A stretch of 64,000 bases of DNA. It comes from Gonapodya prolifera JEL478 (lineage: Eukaryota > Monoblepharomycota > Monoblepharidomycetes > Monoblepharidales > Gonapodyaceae). The first letter of the stretch is position 1. Each line of letters opens with the position of its first letter. Positions 32,655-42,749 of this stretch are shown in pieces. Below the pieces are notes generated by a model, which made no database searches, was not told where the DNA came from, and was given only the letters and a program-made list of their open reading frames with translations. Both the position numbers and the translations under genes were made by a program. The stretch is taken from positions 157,253 to 221,252 of the forward strand of contig KQ965761.1 in assembly GCA_001574975.1 (NCBI GenBank). The letters are read 5' to 3'.

Positions 32655-34723
32655 ATGAGCGAAAGAGAGCAAGAAGCAAATGGGCGTGCCTCTGTGCCCA
32701 TCGCTGGTAATCACGCGTCCCGTGATGGTGATGGCGACGGGAACCAGGCATATCCCGGCAACTCGCCCGCGGCTGCCGTCGTCTCTCCCAAAGCATCGTT
32801 CATCTCCGCGGCGTACGAGGTGAATCGTCGGTATGTCTCTACGGGCAGTGATGGTCGTCGTTGACCGCCTTTCCTCTCGGTAGCCCCCCATCCGACCGTA
32901 CGACTTGGACGCGAAGGATAAATCGGGTCCCTCTGGGCTGCAGAGCATCCTGGATAACGATTTGTACAAGGTAAATGGCGAATGTCGTTGGTTTTCACCC
33001 ATCCATGCCGTTGAACCCACTTTAAAATGTTGCACCCACCACGATCAACTCATTGCTCAGTTTACAATGCAGCAGGCTGTTTTGGAACATTATCCCACCA
33101 TTGTTGTCGAGTACCGCTTCAAAACTCGGAGTCCTGACCGGGACAAATTCTCACAAGAGGCGTTCAAAGCGTTCAAACGGAAGGTGGAAGGTACTTTGAG
33201 GTGTTCCTCTTTTGCGCCTCACCTACTGACACTTGTACGCAGATATGAAAGATGTTTTCCTGACGCCTGAAGAGAAGGACTGGATTGAGAAGGAGCACTC
33301 GTATTTCCGCCCCGAATACTTGGATTATCTAGCGAAGTTCCGCTTTCGCCCACACGAGCAAGTGAGTCGGTGTTTTTTGAGTTACACTCGATCCACAATA
33401 TACTGCGAGACATTTCCAGGTGGAACTATCTTACGACCCTGCCACGGGACTCATTGATATGGTCATCAAAGGCCTTTGGATAGAGACGATTCTTTATGAA
33501 GGTCAGTCCGTTTTTGATCCAGTAGGATGCTGTCACAGTGCTGACCTTAGCTGCTTTTTGCAGTTCCTCTCCTACACTTGTTGTCGGAAACCTTCTTTGA
33601 GTTCATGGACACGGACTGGTCGTATGAGGGTCAAGCGGAAGCCATTCACGCTAAAATCCGGCGACTGGTTGACAACGATGTCTACTTCTCCGATTTCGGC
33701 ACCCGTCGGAGACGGTCGTACCGGGCGCACGAAATTCTCGTTCGGGAGATGGCCAGAATTCACCGAAGTGAGCTTGTCAAGTTCAACCGACACTTTTCGC
33801 ATCTCTCTGGGACAAGCAATGTACACTTGGCGATGATTTATGGACTCAGACCGGTGGGGACTGTGGCGCACGAGTGGACGATGGCGATTTCAGCACTGGA
33901 GAAGGAGTACGGCCTGGAGCATGCTAACAGAGCTGCTCTGGAAAAAGTAAGCTTTGATACCGCTTATTTTTTGGCTATCGATCATTCATTTTATCCGTCG
34001 ATTGAAGTGGTTGGAAACATACCCTCAGCCGGAATTCTCCATCGCGCTTTCAGATACATTTGGGACAGAGCCTTTCTTCCGCGACTTCGGAATGGATTTA
34101 GCTACACGTTACCGGTGAGTAGTTTTGGTGACGACCTTCACTAATGCGCCGAGTTGACATCGAGAACTGTCACATTTTCCAGTGGTGTCCGCCACGATTC
34201 CGGCTCCGCAATCCGGTTTATAGAGCGTGTGATTGAACATTACCGTTCCTTGGGTATCGACCCATCTACCAAAACCATCATTTTCTCCGACGCTCTGAAC
34301 ATCGATCGATGCATCCAGTACAAAGAGTACTGCGATAAGTACGGAGTGGATCCACGTTTCGGTATTGGAACTCACTTGACAAATGACTACCGGTATGTCG
34401 GAAAGCCATTGACGTTGATCGATCCATGCTCAACTTAACATTGTTTTGCGCCTCACTATTGCAGGGCTCTTTCGGACCCGGAAACTAAGTCACGCCCGCT
34501 CAACATCGTCATAAAACTGTACTGCGTGGACGGTACGAATGTTATCAAGCTGTCTGACGAGCCAAACAAAGTGCGTTCTTCTTTCAATGATTGCTGGCCA
34601 GCATGCGCAGATGTCATCTGACCTTCGACTATGTCGTTTTTGCATTTTGCGCTTTAAACGGATCAGTATATGGGTGACGTGACCGCCGTGCAAAGGGCAA
34701 AGGAAGTCTTTGGTATCGAATGA
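32655..34723 (+). CDS. NPT1: Nicotinate phosphoribosyltransferase (intact copy)
   Basis: Ten exons (32655-32819, 32884-32970, 33061-33190, 33243-33361, 33420-33501, 33564-33946, 34008-34114, 34183-34392, 34465-34570, 34667-34723) sum to 482 codons, 481 residues. The enzyme makes nicotinate mononucleotide from nicotinate and PRPP, the first step of the Preiss-Handler NAD salvage route. Family motifs: SILDNDLYKFTMQQAVLEHY, VEYRFKTRSPD, VGTVAHEW (whose His is the one phosphorylated in yeast Npt1), GVRHDSGSA in the phosphoribosyl-binding region, and IGTHLTNDY. The N terminus has about 60 extra low-complexity residues. Similarity to the dead inverted copy at 20243-22192 begins inside exon 1 at about 32788, so only this copy keeps a start codon. 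It is the only apparent functional NAPRT in the window. Confidence 0.88.
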
Positions 34724-34921
34724 TTACAATAGCACCGTTAAATTTTGAGCTGCACTGCACAATAGCACGTTGTTCTGGCACAGCCTTGATCATCTCCCTG
34801 AGACTCATTCCAACTACGTGGAATGTAGTGCAATATGAGATTTGTGAAAGTTTGGAAGCTGCTATTGTGTTTCTGATCAAACAAGCCACAAACAACAGGA
34901 AAAATATCACGTCAAACCTGA

Positions 34922-35105
34922 TACTCCATCTCGTGCAGCATCACTCAATGGATATGGCGACGAAATCATTTCATCACCACGTTTTGTGTGGTGGTCTCCG
35001 TCTTAGTTGACAAGGTTGAATCGACCAACCACAAGAAGAGTTACACATATTCTGATCCTTCGCGGCTCCCTTGGACCACAAGAGAGCATGCAGTAGTGCG
35101 GGAGA
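34922..35105 (+). pseudogene. Third, fragmentary copy of the ThrE 5' end
   Basis: The stretch containing CACTCAATGGATATGGCGAC and CAACCACAAGAAGAG aligns with the first exon of the ThrE gene in block A (start codon region through DILIR), then skips to a piece resembling the LDLER region. It has no long frame and several gaps. It lies directly downstream of NAPRT, where ThrE would be expected by comparison with block A, and 2 kb upstream of the ThrE gene now present. Confidence 0.7.
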
Positions 35106-35208
35106 GTGAGAGTGATGGAACGATGTAGAAGACAGACTTTCTTAACTTGAACAACGAAGCAGCAAACACGAATATTTTCACTCTACGCACTTAAATATAC
35201 TTAAATAA

Positions 35209-35423
35209 TAGGGACCTTGCGCAAAATATCATTCAGCACTTTTCACTGATGTCAAACAATTTGCCAAGACACAGGGTGAGAAATTTGGGGATGAGGATAA
35301 ATTCGAATATGTTCTAATTAATANTTTAGAGTATACTTGATGAAGCTGCTGCTTTAATGGAGGAGAATAACAATTTTTTACATGAGTGAAAATTGCTGAA
35401 GGAAATTCTGCGCAAGGTCCCTA
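35209..35423. mobile_element. Mariner-like MITE (211 bp) with TA target duplication
   Basis: Terminal inverted repeats begin GGGACCTTGCGCAAAAT (35211) and end ATTCTGCGCAAGGTCCC (35421), about 16 of 17 positions matching. TA dinucleotides flank both ends, the target-site duplication of Tc1/mariner-type transposases. The interior is AT-rich and has no transposase frame, so the element is non-autonomous. It contains the only ambiguous base I noticed (N near 35324). It sits in the block B stretch absent from block A. Confidence 0.75.
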
Positions 35424-35436
35424 ATATAACCCTTCG

Positions 35437-36003
35437 TTATTCTGGGCGATCATTGACCAGTAGTTGACCCATTTCTCGTTCTCCTTCCCCACACTTGTTC
35501 GCCGGGACTCGTCCTCTCAGAAGGGGGTAGCAATCCTTATCCGCGCACCACTGCAAACCGGCATGCTCTGCAGGGCACGATGCTAGGTAGCAGCCCACGC
35601 CGCTCACGCCATTACCTAGAGACGCAGGTGGGAAGTCTCCGCTCTGTTTGAAAAAAGATAGAAATGGCAAGCTCACCTATGACTTGATTGCATGAACCGC
35701 ACAGCAAGCCCAGTAACTGATGCTGCGTTAGCCGGGGTCCTGTGACGTCGCAGCAGCAGCATGTGCTACGAGCGCCGTTTCCGTCACACTGTCCTGCAAA
35801 CTGGCGTGGAACGAGGGCTGAAGTGGTGAGAAGGACCACAGACTGGGTTGGGCGAATCAGCTCGTTGGTAAATATGGAGCCACAAGGAGTCATGCAGAAA
35901 GACAGGCGCTAGAAACGTACCGTGAGGTGACAGAGGAAGTTAGCGTCGTGACAGCCGCAACTGCGAGCGCAACGACAAGGACGACGATCATGTTTGCACG
36001 CAT
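35437..36003 (-). CDS. Small secreted cysteine-rich protein, copy 1 (possibly decayed)
   Basis: Paralogue of the genes at 38519-39041 and 39863-40473. Signal peptide MRANMIVVLVVALAVAAV starts at 36003. After an intron comes ALVPRQFAGQCDGNG, then STCCCCDVTG, LLGLLCGSCNQVI, and a last exon with GVGCYLASCPAEHAG and CADKDCYPLLRG. Compared with copy 2, the first exon has one extra base, so the phase at its GTACGT donor no longer matches exon 2. The ITC cysteine of the last exon is replaced (VSG). Either a different splice is used or the gene is decaying. Function unknown. Confidence 0.55.
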
Positions 36004-37065
36004 GGTTTAGATTCCGACAGCGTCCTGCAGTGGTTTTAATTCTGCGTCACTACAGATGAGGACGTGCAAAAAAAAAAAAAGAAGAAGAAGAAGATCAAGG
36101 CGGCAACTGCCGATGGGAACCTGGTGGCGACATTGTTGATTTATCATCCGGCTGTGTTCGATTCGAGGGACTTCTCACTTGAGTTTGGAAAAAGGGAACC
36201 GAGACCCGTTCGGAAGGCACGCTCGCATCGAAGTACGTTTGCAAAGTGTGGTAAAAACGGAGCTGGGTATGGGGCTACCTACCTCGGTGCCTTTTCGTGG
36301 TGTCATGCAAATGATGTCTGCAACGTCGACACGACAAGTTGGCTGGGCAGGCAAGATCTAACCTTCTGACTTTCCCCTTTTCTCTTGCGGAGACCATCGC
36401 GATGACATATTTTCCAATCTTTTGATGAGTACATATTTTCTTGAATCCTTTTCATTGCCCCCTAACGGCCCTGTCCCGCAGTCGGGGCCCCCCTTTGGGG
36501 TTCGCGACTATAATTCTACCGGTCTCGGTATTGACTAACTTTCCTGTCCTCCCCGACATCAGATCCACTCCAAAATCGTGGTTTTAAACCCTTTCGAATG
36601 AAATATGACGACGAGTATATGCCTCAGGTGAGTTTCACCTTGTCCACTCTCGTGGCACCCGCCTCGTTTTTGCCTTCCTCGCCGGACGCGACGGAGAGAA
36701 AGGAAGCGCTTCGTTCAGTTAAAGGGACCAGTCACCTGTGTCAATTAAGGAGTTAACGGGGATCGACTGCTCGATACTCAGTAAATCTGTGCTTAGGTGA
36801 GCTATTCGTTCATGAGTGAATGTTTTGCAAACAATCCAGGGTTCTCTGCAGGATTTTGAACAAGACACAGGAGACCCATTGCAATGTAATTGTAGAGGAC
36901 TTACTCATGCGGCCGCAAGGACGATAAGGTTTGTCAATAAAAAACGTGATTATATTTTCATAAGAGGGATCGGCGAAAGTATCACCGAAATTTTGGAAGC
37001 TGGAGACACGTCATCATTTCTGATCAGGGAAGACGAATAATCAAAAAGGGAACCAAATCAAGTCG
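36004..37065. other. Upstream region of ThrE copy 2
   Basis: No gene supported. It holds an A-run followed by AAG units at about 36067-36095, a GC hairpin-like stretch near 36483-36500, and a 74-codon frame at 36816-37040 without a domain. Confidence 0.45.
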
Positions 37066-38334
37066 ATGTCTTCATCTAATGCGGAATCACTCAATGGAGA
37101 TAGAGACGATATCGTCACATCACCGCTTTTGAGTGTTCGACAAAGTCGTCCGGCAAATCTTTCGAACGTCTCCGCGGAGTTGACCAACCACAAGAAGCGT
37201 GACATTCTGATCCGCCTCACGAAAGCACTTATCCCATATGTATCACCGACATATAGACTTGAAAAGTACATGAAGTCCGTCGCAGCTGCCTTGGATCTCG
37301 AGAGAGCACAGTTCGTCATTCTTCATCAGACACTCTTCACTGGCTTTCCCGTGGCAGTTCCGATAATGGGAGACTCAAGCACGGAAATAGAATCTACGTC
37401 CTTTTCTCCGTTGTTGGAAGAATGGAACATGGAAAAGCTGGGGTCCGTCATCGAACTGATCAACGATTTGAAAAATGGCGATGTTTCCCAAGACAGCGCG
37501 GAAGGACACTTGAACGTGATTGACGGCTGTCGCTCAACGTTTCCAAGCACTTTGTCGAATTTGATCGCCTTTCCACTGCAAGCTGGAGTTTCATCTGTGT
37601 TCCTCTTTGGTGGAAACGTGAGTTGTCCCACACGTCATTTAAGTTTCATACTGTGTCAGCTAACGTGTTCTTTCCTGTCGTTTTTTGATTTTAGTTGCTT
37701 ACATTTGCCCTCACCGTCGTCGTCGGGCTCTTTACTGGGGTCATCCAGTGTCTTCCATCGCTGGCCAACTTACGTCTCCAAAAGAACAATGAAAGACCCC
37801 TAACGTTCCTAGCATCGAGCGATCTTTCAGTACTGCAACGTTTCTTGGCAGCTGTGTCCTCCTTTGTTGCCCGTATTCTCTCGTACAAATTTGCCACCGA
37901 TCAGTTCCGTCAGTGTTTTGGGACACTCTTGATGGGTTCCGTAGTCTTTCTCCTCTCTGGAGTGTTCGTTATTGTTCCTGGCGCTCTTGGATTACAAGGG
38001 GTCTTGAGCTTATGGAAGGATGCACCAGGAAATGGAAGCCAAATAACCAACAGTGGCGAGTTTGCAGCACAAGTCGTCAAGGTCACCATAGTATGAATAA
38101 TTCCTGGACGCTGTTGAGGTCGGAGCATCTCACCTAAGGTTTGCTGTCATTCTTTGAACGATCCAGGGAATCCTCGCGGGTATCGTCCTGAGCCATCTCA
38201 TCGTCTTCGCACCTTCTCCACGAGGTCGGAGGAAATCTGTCGTGAGGTTCCGGCACATTTCGGAGGCTTATGTGTTTTTGGCGCTTATCGGTGATCTTTA
38301 TCTGGTGTGTACATGCTGTCGCAAATATGGATAG
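37066..38334 (+). CDS. ThrE/PRM10-type membrane protein with internal deletion
   Basis: Three exons (37066-37617, 37695-38090, 38167-38334) stay open and in phase: 371 residues. The N-terminal domain matches the intact paralogue closely (YVSPTYRLEKYM, FGTLLMGSVVFLL). The protein then jumps from VVFLL straight to SGVFVIVPGALGLQG, which in the intact copy lies about 140 residues and several helices further on. The join is in frame and sits at short similar GGxGT words in the two parent sites, so it looks like a deletion between short homologies. The C terminus runs on differently (ISEAYVFLALIGDLYLV). Losing three to five helices should disrupt the normal transporter fold, so it is probably non-functional or altered, although the frame has survived. 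Confidence 0.75.
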
Positions 38335-38518
38335 GAAAATGAAAGTATTTCGCAGCTTTACATTTGGACCCAACTTTAACTGAGCTCGGAGCAGTGTGGG
38401 TAGGTGGAAAAGGAGGACGATGTGGAGCGCTGAATTGTAATTTGATTTTGAAGAGGTTTATTTTCGCTTTCACGCTCAATTACACTTTAAATACAGAGTC
38501 CTTCAATACTCGGAGTGG

Positions 38519-39041
38519 TCATTGCCCACTTGCAGTCCCACTTCCAAGGTCATCAGCGGTCCTAGTCCTGCACTGATTCACCGTGCTTTGCCCTCTAAGA
38601 ATCGGATAGCAGTCCTTATTCACGCAGCGCTGCACGCCAGGGTTCTCTGCAGGGCACGATCCACCTTGACAACCTACGCCGCATGTGATGCCGTTGTCTA
38701 TAGACACGTCAGTTGTGACTCCACTCTGTTTGAAAATGGAAATGGCCAACTCACTAATGACTTTATTGCATGAGCCACACAGCGCGCCCAGCAACTGTTT
38801 CTGCGTTAGCGTGGGGCCTGTCACGTCGTAGCAGCAGCATATGTTGTGAGCGCCATTTCCGTCGCATTGTCCTGCAAACTGGCGGGGAACGAGGGCTGGC
38901 GTGGAGAAACGTTTGACGCCACAATGTAGCATGGTCGAAAGCCAGGAAGGGAAACTTACCGTGAGGCGATGCAGCAGTGTGCGTTGTGAGAGCCGCAACT
39001 CCGAGCGCAACGACAAGGGAGACAATAGTGTTTGCTCGCAT
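38519..39041 (-). CDS. Small secreted cysteine-rich protein, copy 2
   Basis: Three exons starting at 39041 give about 134 residues. Signal peptide MRANTIVSLVVALGVAAL is followed by ALVPRQFAGQCDGNG, NICCCYDVTG, QLLGALCGSCNKVI, and a last exon NNGITCGVGCQGGSC, PGVQRCVNKDCYPILRG. The mature protein has about a dozen Cys, including a CCC triplet, a pattern that suggests disulfides and an extracellular role. The C-x7-CC start and GITC/GVGC words recall hydrophobins, but the spacing (CCC, CGSC, CxxxC pairs) and the size of the last loop do not fit the eight-Cys hydrophobin pattern. It could be a secreted effector or cell-wall protein. All splice phases agree (GTAAGT, then GTGAGT donors). Confidence 0.68.
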
Positions 39042-39862
39042 GGTAGGATTCCGACAGCCAAGACCTGTGCCCGATTCTTTAAAAAGCCCTGCGTCACTAC
39101 AAATAAGGATGGGCAAAAATCAAGCGTTACCTGCCGAAGCCACAGAGATCTAGAATTGCGCCGATGAATCCGCACCTGAGGCTGTGTTCCAGGTACGATG
39201 ACGCTGGAGAACGCGAAAAGGGAAGCAATACTCGAAAGTAGCGTTTCGCATTTGAGCACGTCTTGGAGAAACGTGGCGTAGAGTTAGGATATGACTCTGC
39301 CTCGGTGCCTGCATACATATTTCGGTGTCATTATAATGAGGAAGTACTGACACAAGGCTTGGCAGGTCAGATCTGATCTTTTCCTGGATTCTTTGCTTTC
39401 AATCTCCGACTAAAATCGTTGCGATGACATACATTTTGATCCTTGTAAGTGCTTCGATGTGCTTTATGTTCTTGACTGCGTTGCACAACTACGATGAGCG
39501 CTTCGCAACGTAAAATCCCCTTTTCCGGGCTTATTCATGCCACTATGAGGATGTAAACGTTCATCAATGAGAAAAACAATTATATTCGCTTGAGTGGGAA
39601 TGACGTAAACAATCCTCACGATCTCTCTCGGGCGGCTCTCTCAAACTAACGTTCCCTCAGCCCCTGTACATCTTTGTTGTGAGAGTACTAAAACGGTCGT
39701 AGCTCCTTTGCTGTGTAGCAAATTTACGCTGCGCAAATGAAAACGCCAAGAGGGTGGAAGGACTCAACGACCAACGCCGGACACAGGTGTTTTGACATTT
39801 GCCCCATTTCATAAATTGATAACATCAGTAATACAAAGTATTCAAGCCTGGACTCTGGACTA
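39042..39862. other. Intergenic stretch between cysteine-rich genes
   Basis: No gene is seen. It holds the promoter of copy 2 (minus strand) and the 3' region of copy 3. Confidence 0.45.
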
Positions 39863-40473
39863 TCACTGTCCGCCCGTCGTCCCATTTCCCACTCCATTCG
39901 CGGGACGCGGACTGATGTTGCACTGGTTCGTCGTGGGCTGTCCTCTCAGAAGCGCGTAGCAGTCCTTATCCGCGCATCGCTGCACGCCAGGGTTCTCTGC
40001 AGGGCACGATCCACCTTGGCAACCCACGGCGCACGTGATGCCGTTTCCTGAGGGTGGGTGTAAGAGGAGAGAAGTTACAGACGGTCGGGATTGCGAAGCG
40101 GGGCCGTTCAGCAGCGTAGACCTCACCAATGACCGTATCGCACACATTGCACATCATCGCCAACAGCTGCCTCTGCTTAAACGTGGATCCCGTAACGTCG
40201 TAGCAGCAGCAAATGTTGTGCTTGCCGTCGCCGTCGCACAGGCCCCTGAAAAGCTGCCTTGGAGCGAGGGCTGGAATTGCACGTGTGCGTGACCACGGTG
40301 ATGGCGATGGCGCGAAGCGGAATTGTCGAGTCCCGAAGAGTGGCCGGGGTCAAGGAGTCGGTAAGGAAAAGTGGCTGCCAAAGTCACTTCAACGCACCAG
40401 AGCCCTGTGTACTCCCCGCCAAGACGAGCGCCACGATCGCTAGGGCAAACAGCATGGCTCGATTGGTGCGCAT
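39863..40473 (-). CDS. Small secreted cysteine-rich protein, copy 3
   Basis: Start ATG 40473; signal peptide MLFALAIVALVLAG. Three exons encode about 135 residues: ALAPRQLFRGLCDGDG, NICCCYDVTG, QLLAMMCNVCDTVI, then GNGITCAVGCQGGSC, PGVQRCADKDCYALLRG and a Gly/Thr-rich end. Splice phases agree at both introns (GTGCGT and GTGAGG donors). It is the most diverged of the three in the middle exon but has nearly the same last exon as copy 2, which suggests gene conversion or selection on that exon. Function unknown. Confidence 0.68.
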
Positions 40474-41118
40474 GGCTGAGGGAATTTCCTCGGATCGGGG
40501 GTATTTTAGAGTCCTCTGCCAAAAGGGGCGCGCAAAAATCAAAGGGTAGTGTCCTGGTGACGTCTGATTGGGGAACGTTTTTTTGTACCTGTGGCTGTGA
40601 GCCAGACTCTGTGCAGCAAGCAGTCGCCAGTCGTTGGTAGAGACGGATCGAGTCAGGGAATGAGCCGGAATTTTGGGAGAACGAGAGATGGATAAGCTAT
40701 GTTAACGCAGGTCTGACGAAAACGGGCTACCCGTGCGCCTGTTTTGGGGAGATGACACATGAAGTACGTAAGGGCTCGGGAAGTGTCGGAGGCGGTGCGG
40801 TGCTTCGGGCAATGCAACGCGCCGTTGTGTGCCGAATTTACACCCACAGGCAGTGTCTCCCAGTTGGAATTGTTGCTGCGTCAAAGGGCACTTGCAAAGA
40901 TGATCTTTCGTCAGGTCGCAGACATGGTCGGCTTTCAGGGGCTCAGTGTTCATGTTTGGTGATCAGCGGGGACTTTTCGAATGAGCATTGTATGATCCAA
41001 AGGACATGATTCGAGCTCTCTATCTCGCATATAATTTGCAATCTCAACATATAAACACATTTTAAATCTACTGTAATAACAAAAGTCCCCATCCCCATCA
41101 CCAACCTTCACGTCGCAA
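40474..41118. other. Intergenic stretch
   Basis: An 83-codon minus-strand frame at 40702-40953 has several Cys (HVCDLTKDHLCKC) but no signal peptide and no similarity to the neighbouring family. No gene supported. Confidence 0.4.
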
Positions 41119-42568
41119 TCACACCCTCGCCTCGGCCGCCTGCGCATGCACATGTCCCTCCCCGCGTCCCCTTCCCTCCCTCTTACTCTGCTCCTCGGTC
41201 TTGCCACCGTCGAGCACATACCCAAGCGACTCCCACACTTTGCGCGCGCCCAAACTCTCGGGCTTGGACCTGTCGTACACCTTCTTCATAGCCCCCGCCA
41301 AGCCCGTGACGGGATCGCGCGCGCGCCCGAACACGTCGTACGTGTGCGCCATCACGAGGTGGATGCCTAGGGGCGCTTCGTCGGATTTTTCAAGGACGGG
41401 GGTAGAGGAGGCGCCCGAGGATTTGGCGGCGATGAGTGTGAGGATGTTGGCGACGGCGGTTCCGGCTTGTCGGCGCGCTTCCTTGGCCGTCTTGGCGACG
41501 CCCTGCGTGGTGTCGCCCGCAGCAAAAATGTGTGGGAATTGAGGGGAGGAGAGTTGGGAGGTGGGCAGGATGGGGATGTAGCCGTTCGAGTCGAGGATGG
41601 AAGGGGAGAGCGAGGCGAGTGGGGAGGTGTTGGGTGTGAGGCCTGTGCAGGGGATCTGGAGTGGGTGGTGGGAGGAGAGGCGAAGAGAGTGAAAGGTTGG
41701 CTTTATTGAATCCAAAAACGGAAAGATGAGAAGAACAACCTACCTGCAAGTCCGACTCGATTTCCCGACCCTTGGTCGTCTTCACGACGATTTTGGTGCC
41801 ATCGTTCTTGAACCCGCCCTCTGGCACGACAACGCGCTCGCCCTTGACCTGGGCCACGTTAAGTTCGTCCAGGACCCCCGTGAGGACCGGGTCCAGCTTA
41901 TCCCCATAGGCGGCAAAGTACTTGTCTCTCGAATGAACCAGCGTGACGTTCTTGGCCGCGCCGTACTTCTCCTTGACCTCTGCGGCAAGCTGGACGCCGG
42001 ACCCGCCGCCGCCAATCACGATAATGTCCTTGGCCGCGCGGACCTTGTCCTGCCACCCGCGGAGTTCGGTGATGGAGTCGGTCGAGGTGCCGTGCGCGGA
42101 CAGTTCGGTGGGGCTCGGGTGGGATGCCCCGGCGGCCCAGATGAGGTACTCGAAGGGCACGGAGGTCACGCCGTCAGGCCCAAGAGCGGGCGCGGGTCGG
42201 TCCAGGACGACGTGGGTGGGTGTGACTTGCACGGCTTTGGCGCGGACGACGATACCCTCGTCGGGGGAGGCGAAGAGCTTGTCGTAGGGCGGGAAGAGTT
42301 CGGGTTCGAAGCCACCGAGCACGGCAGCGCGGGGGAAGGCATAGGTGAAGTGGAAGGTGGCGCGTGGTTCGATGAGGACCAAGCGGTAGGGCGAGGGAAG
42401 ACGGGATTTGGCGGCTGTGACGGCAGCGACACCTGGAAGGGGGAGAGACGAGTTGTTGGGTCAGTTGAGTTGAGTGGAAGGCGAAAATAGATGGGAGAAG
42501 ACAAAAGACGCACCAGCGAAAGATCCGCCGACAACAACGACGTTTTTGAAGGCAGAGACGGACGACAT
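41119..42568 (-). CDS. FAD-dependent NAD(P)H oxidoreductase of AIF/FSP1 (AIFM2) type
   Basis: Three exons (42568-42514, 42432-41744, 41655-41119) sum to 427 codons, 426 residues. Two Rossmann motifs mark a two-dinucleotide-binding-domain flavoprotein: VVVVGGSFAGVAAV at the N terminus for FAD (split by the first intron) and DIIVIGGGGSGVQLAAEV at about residues 150-167 for NAD(P)H. The FAD-contact block IFAAGDTTQGVAKTA lies near residue 315. This order and size fit the AIFM2/FSP1/Ndi-like group, which passes electrons from NAD(P)H to quinones. There is no obvious membrane helix or N-myristoylation site (MSSVSAF). The C-terminal 60 residues are charged and Gln/Ala-rich. The 5' flank of this gene is the first unit of the repeat tract at 42750-47050. 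Confidence 0.8.
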
Positions 42569-42749
42569 TGACGAGTTACGATCGGGTGGTGCGAGAGTAG
42601 TCGGAGAGGACAGACGGGTTGACCAGTGTGCGAGTGCGAGTGCGGCGATGGCGACGGCGAGTGCAAGCGCGAGTCTGGCTGCCGTTGTTTCGATGCCGCA
42701 TCAGTCCGCGTGCGTCTTTTTGAATGTCCCGTTTCATTTGTTCTCCCGC

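Larger units (their letters stand above)
32788..38270 (+). repeat. Inverted segmental duplication, block B
   Basis: Inverted partner of 17143-22192. It carries the intact NAPRT, a ThrE 5' scrap, then about 2 kb without a counterpart in block A (MITE and cysteine-rich gene), then an internally deleted ThrE. It is thus longer than block A despite losing coding sequence. Confidence 0.85.

Noticed and set aside
35211-35421. CRISPR-like or structural RNA reading of the inverted repeat
   Set aside because: There is only one pair of inverted ends with TA duplication, which fits a MITE; no repeat-spacer array exists in the window.
36480-36600. Possible tRNA or structured RNA around a GGGTTCGCGAC word
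   Set aside because: A T-loop-like word is present, but no acceptor stem, anticodon arm or A box can be folded around it. I found no convincing tRNA or rRNA gene in the window.
38519-40473. Hydrophobin genes
   Set aside because: Signal peptide, C-x7-CC and GITC words look suggestive, but the CCC triplet, the extra CxxC pairs and the spacing of the last Cys do not follow the eight-Cys hydrophobin pattern.
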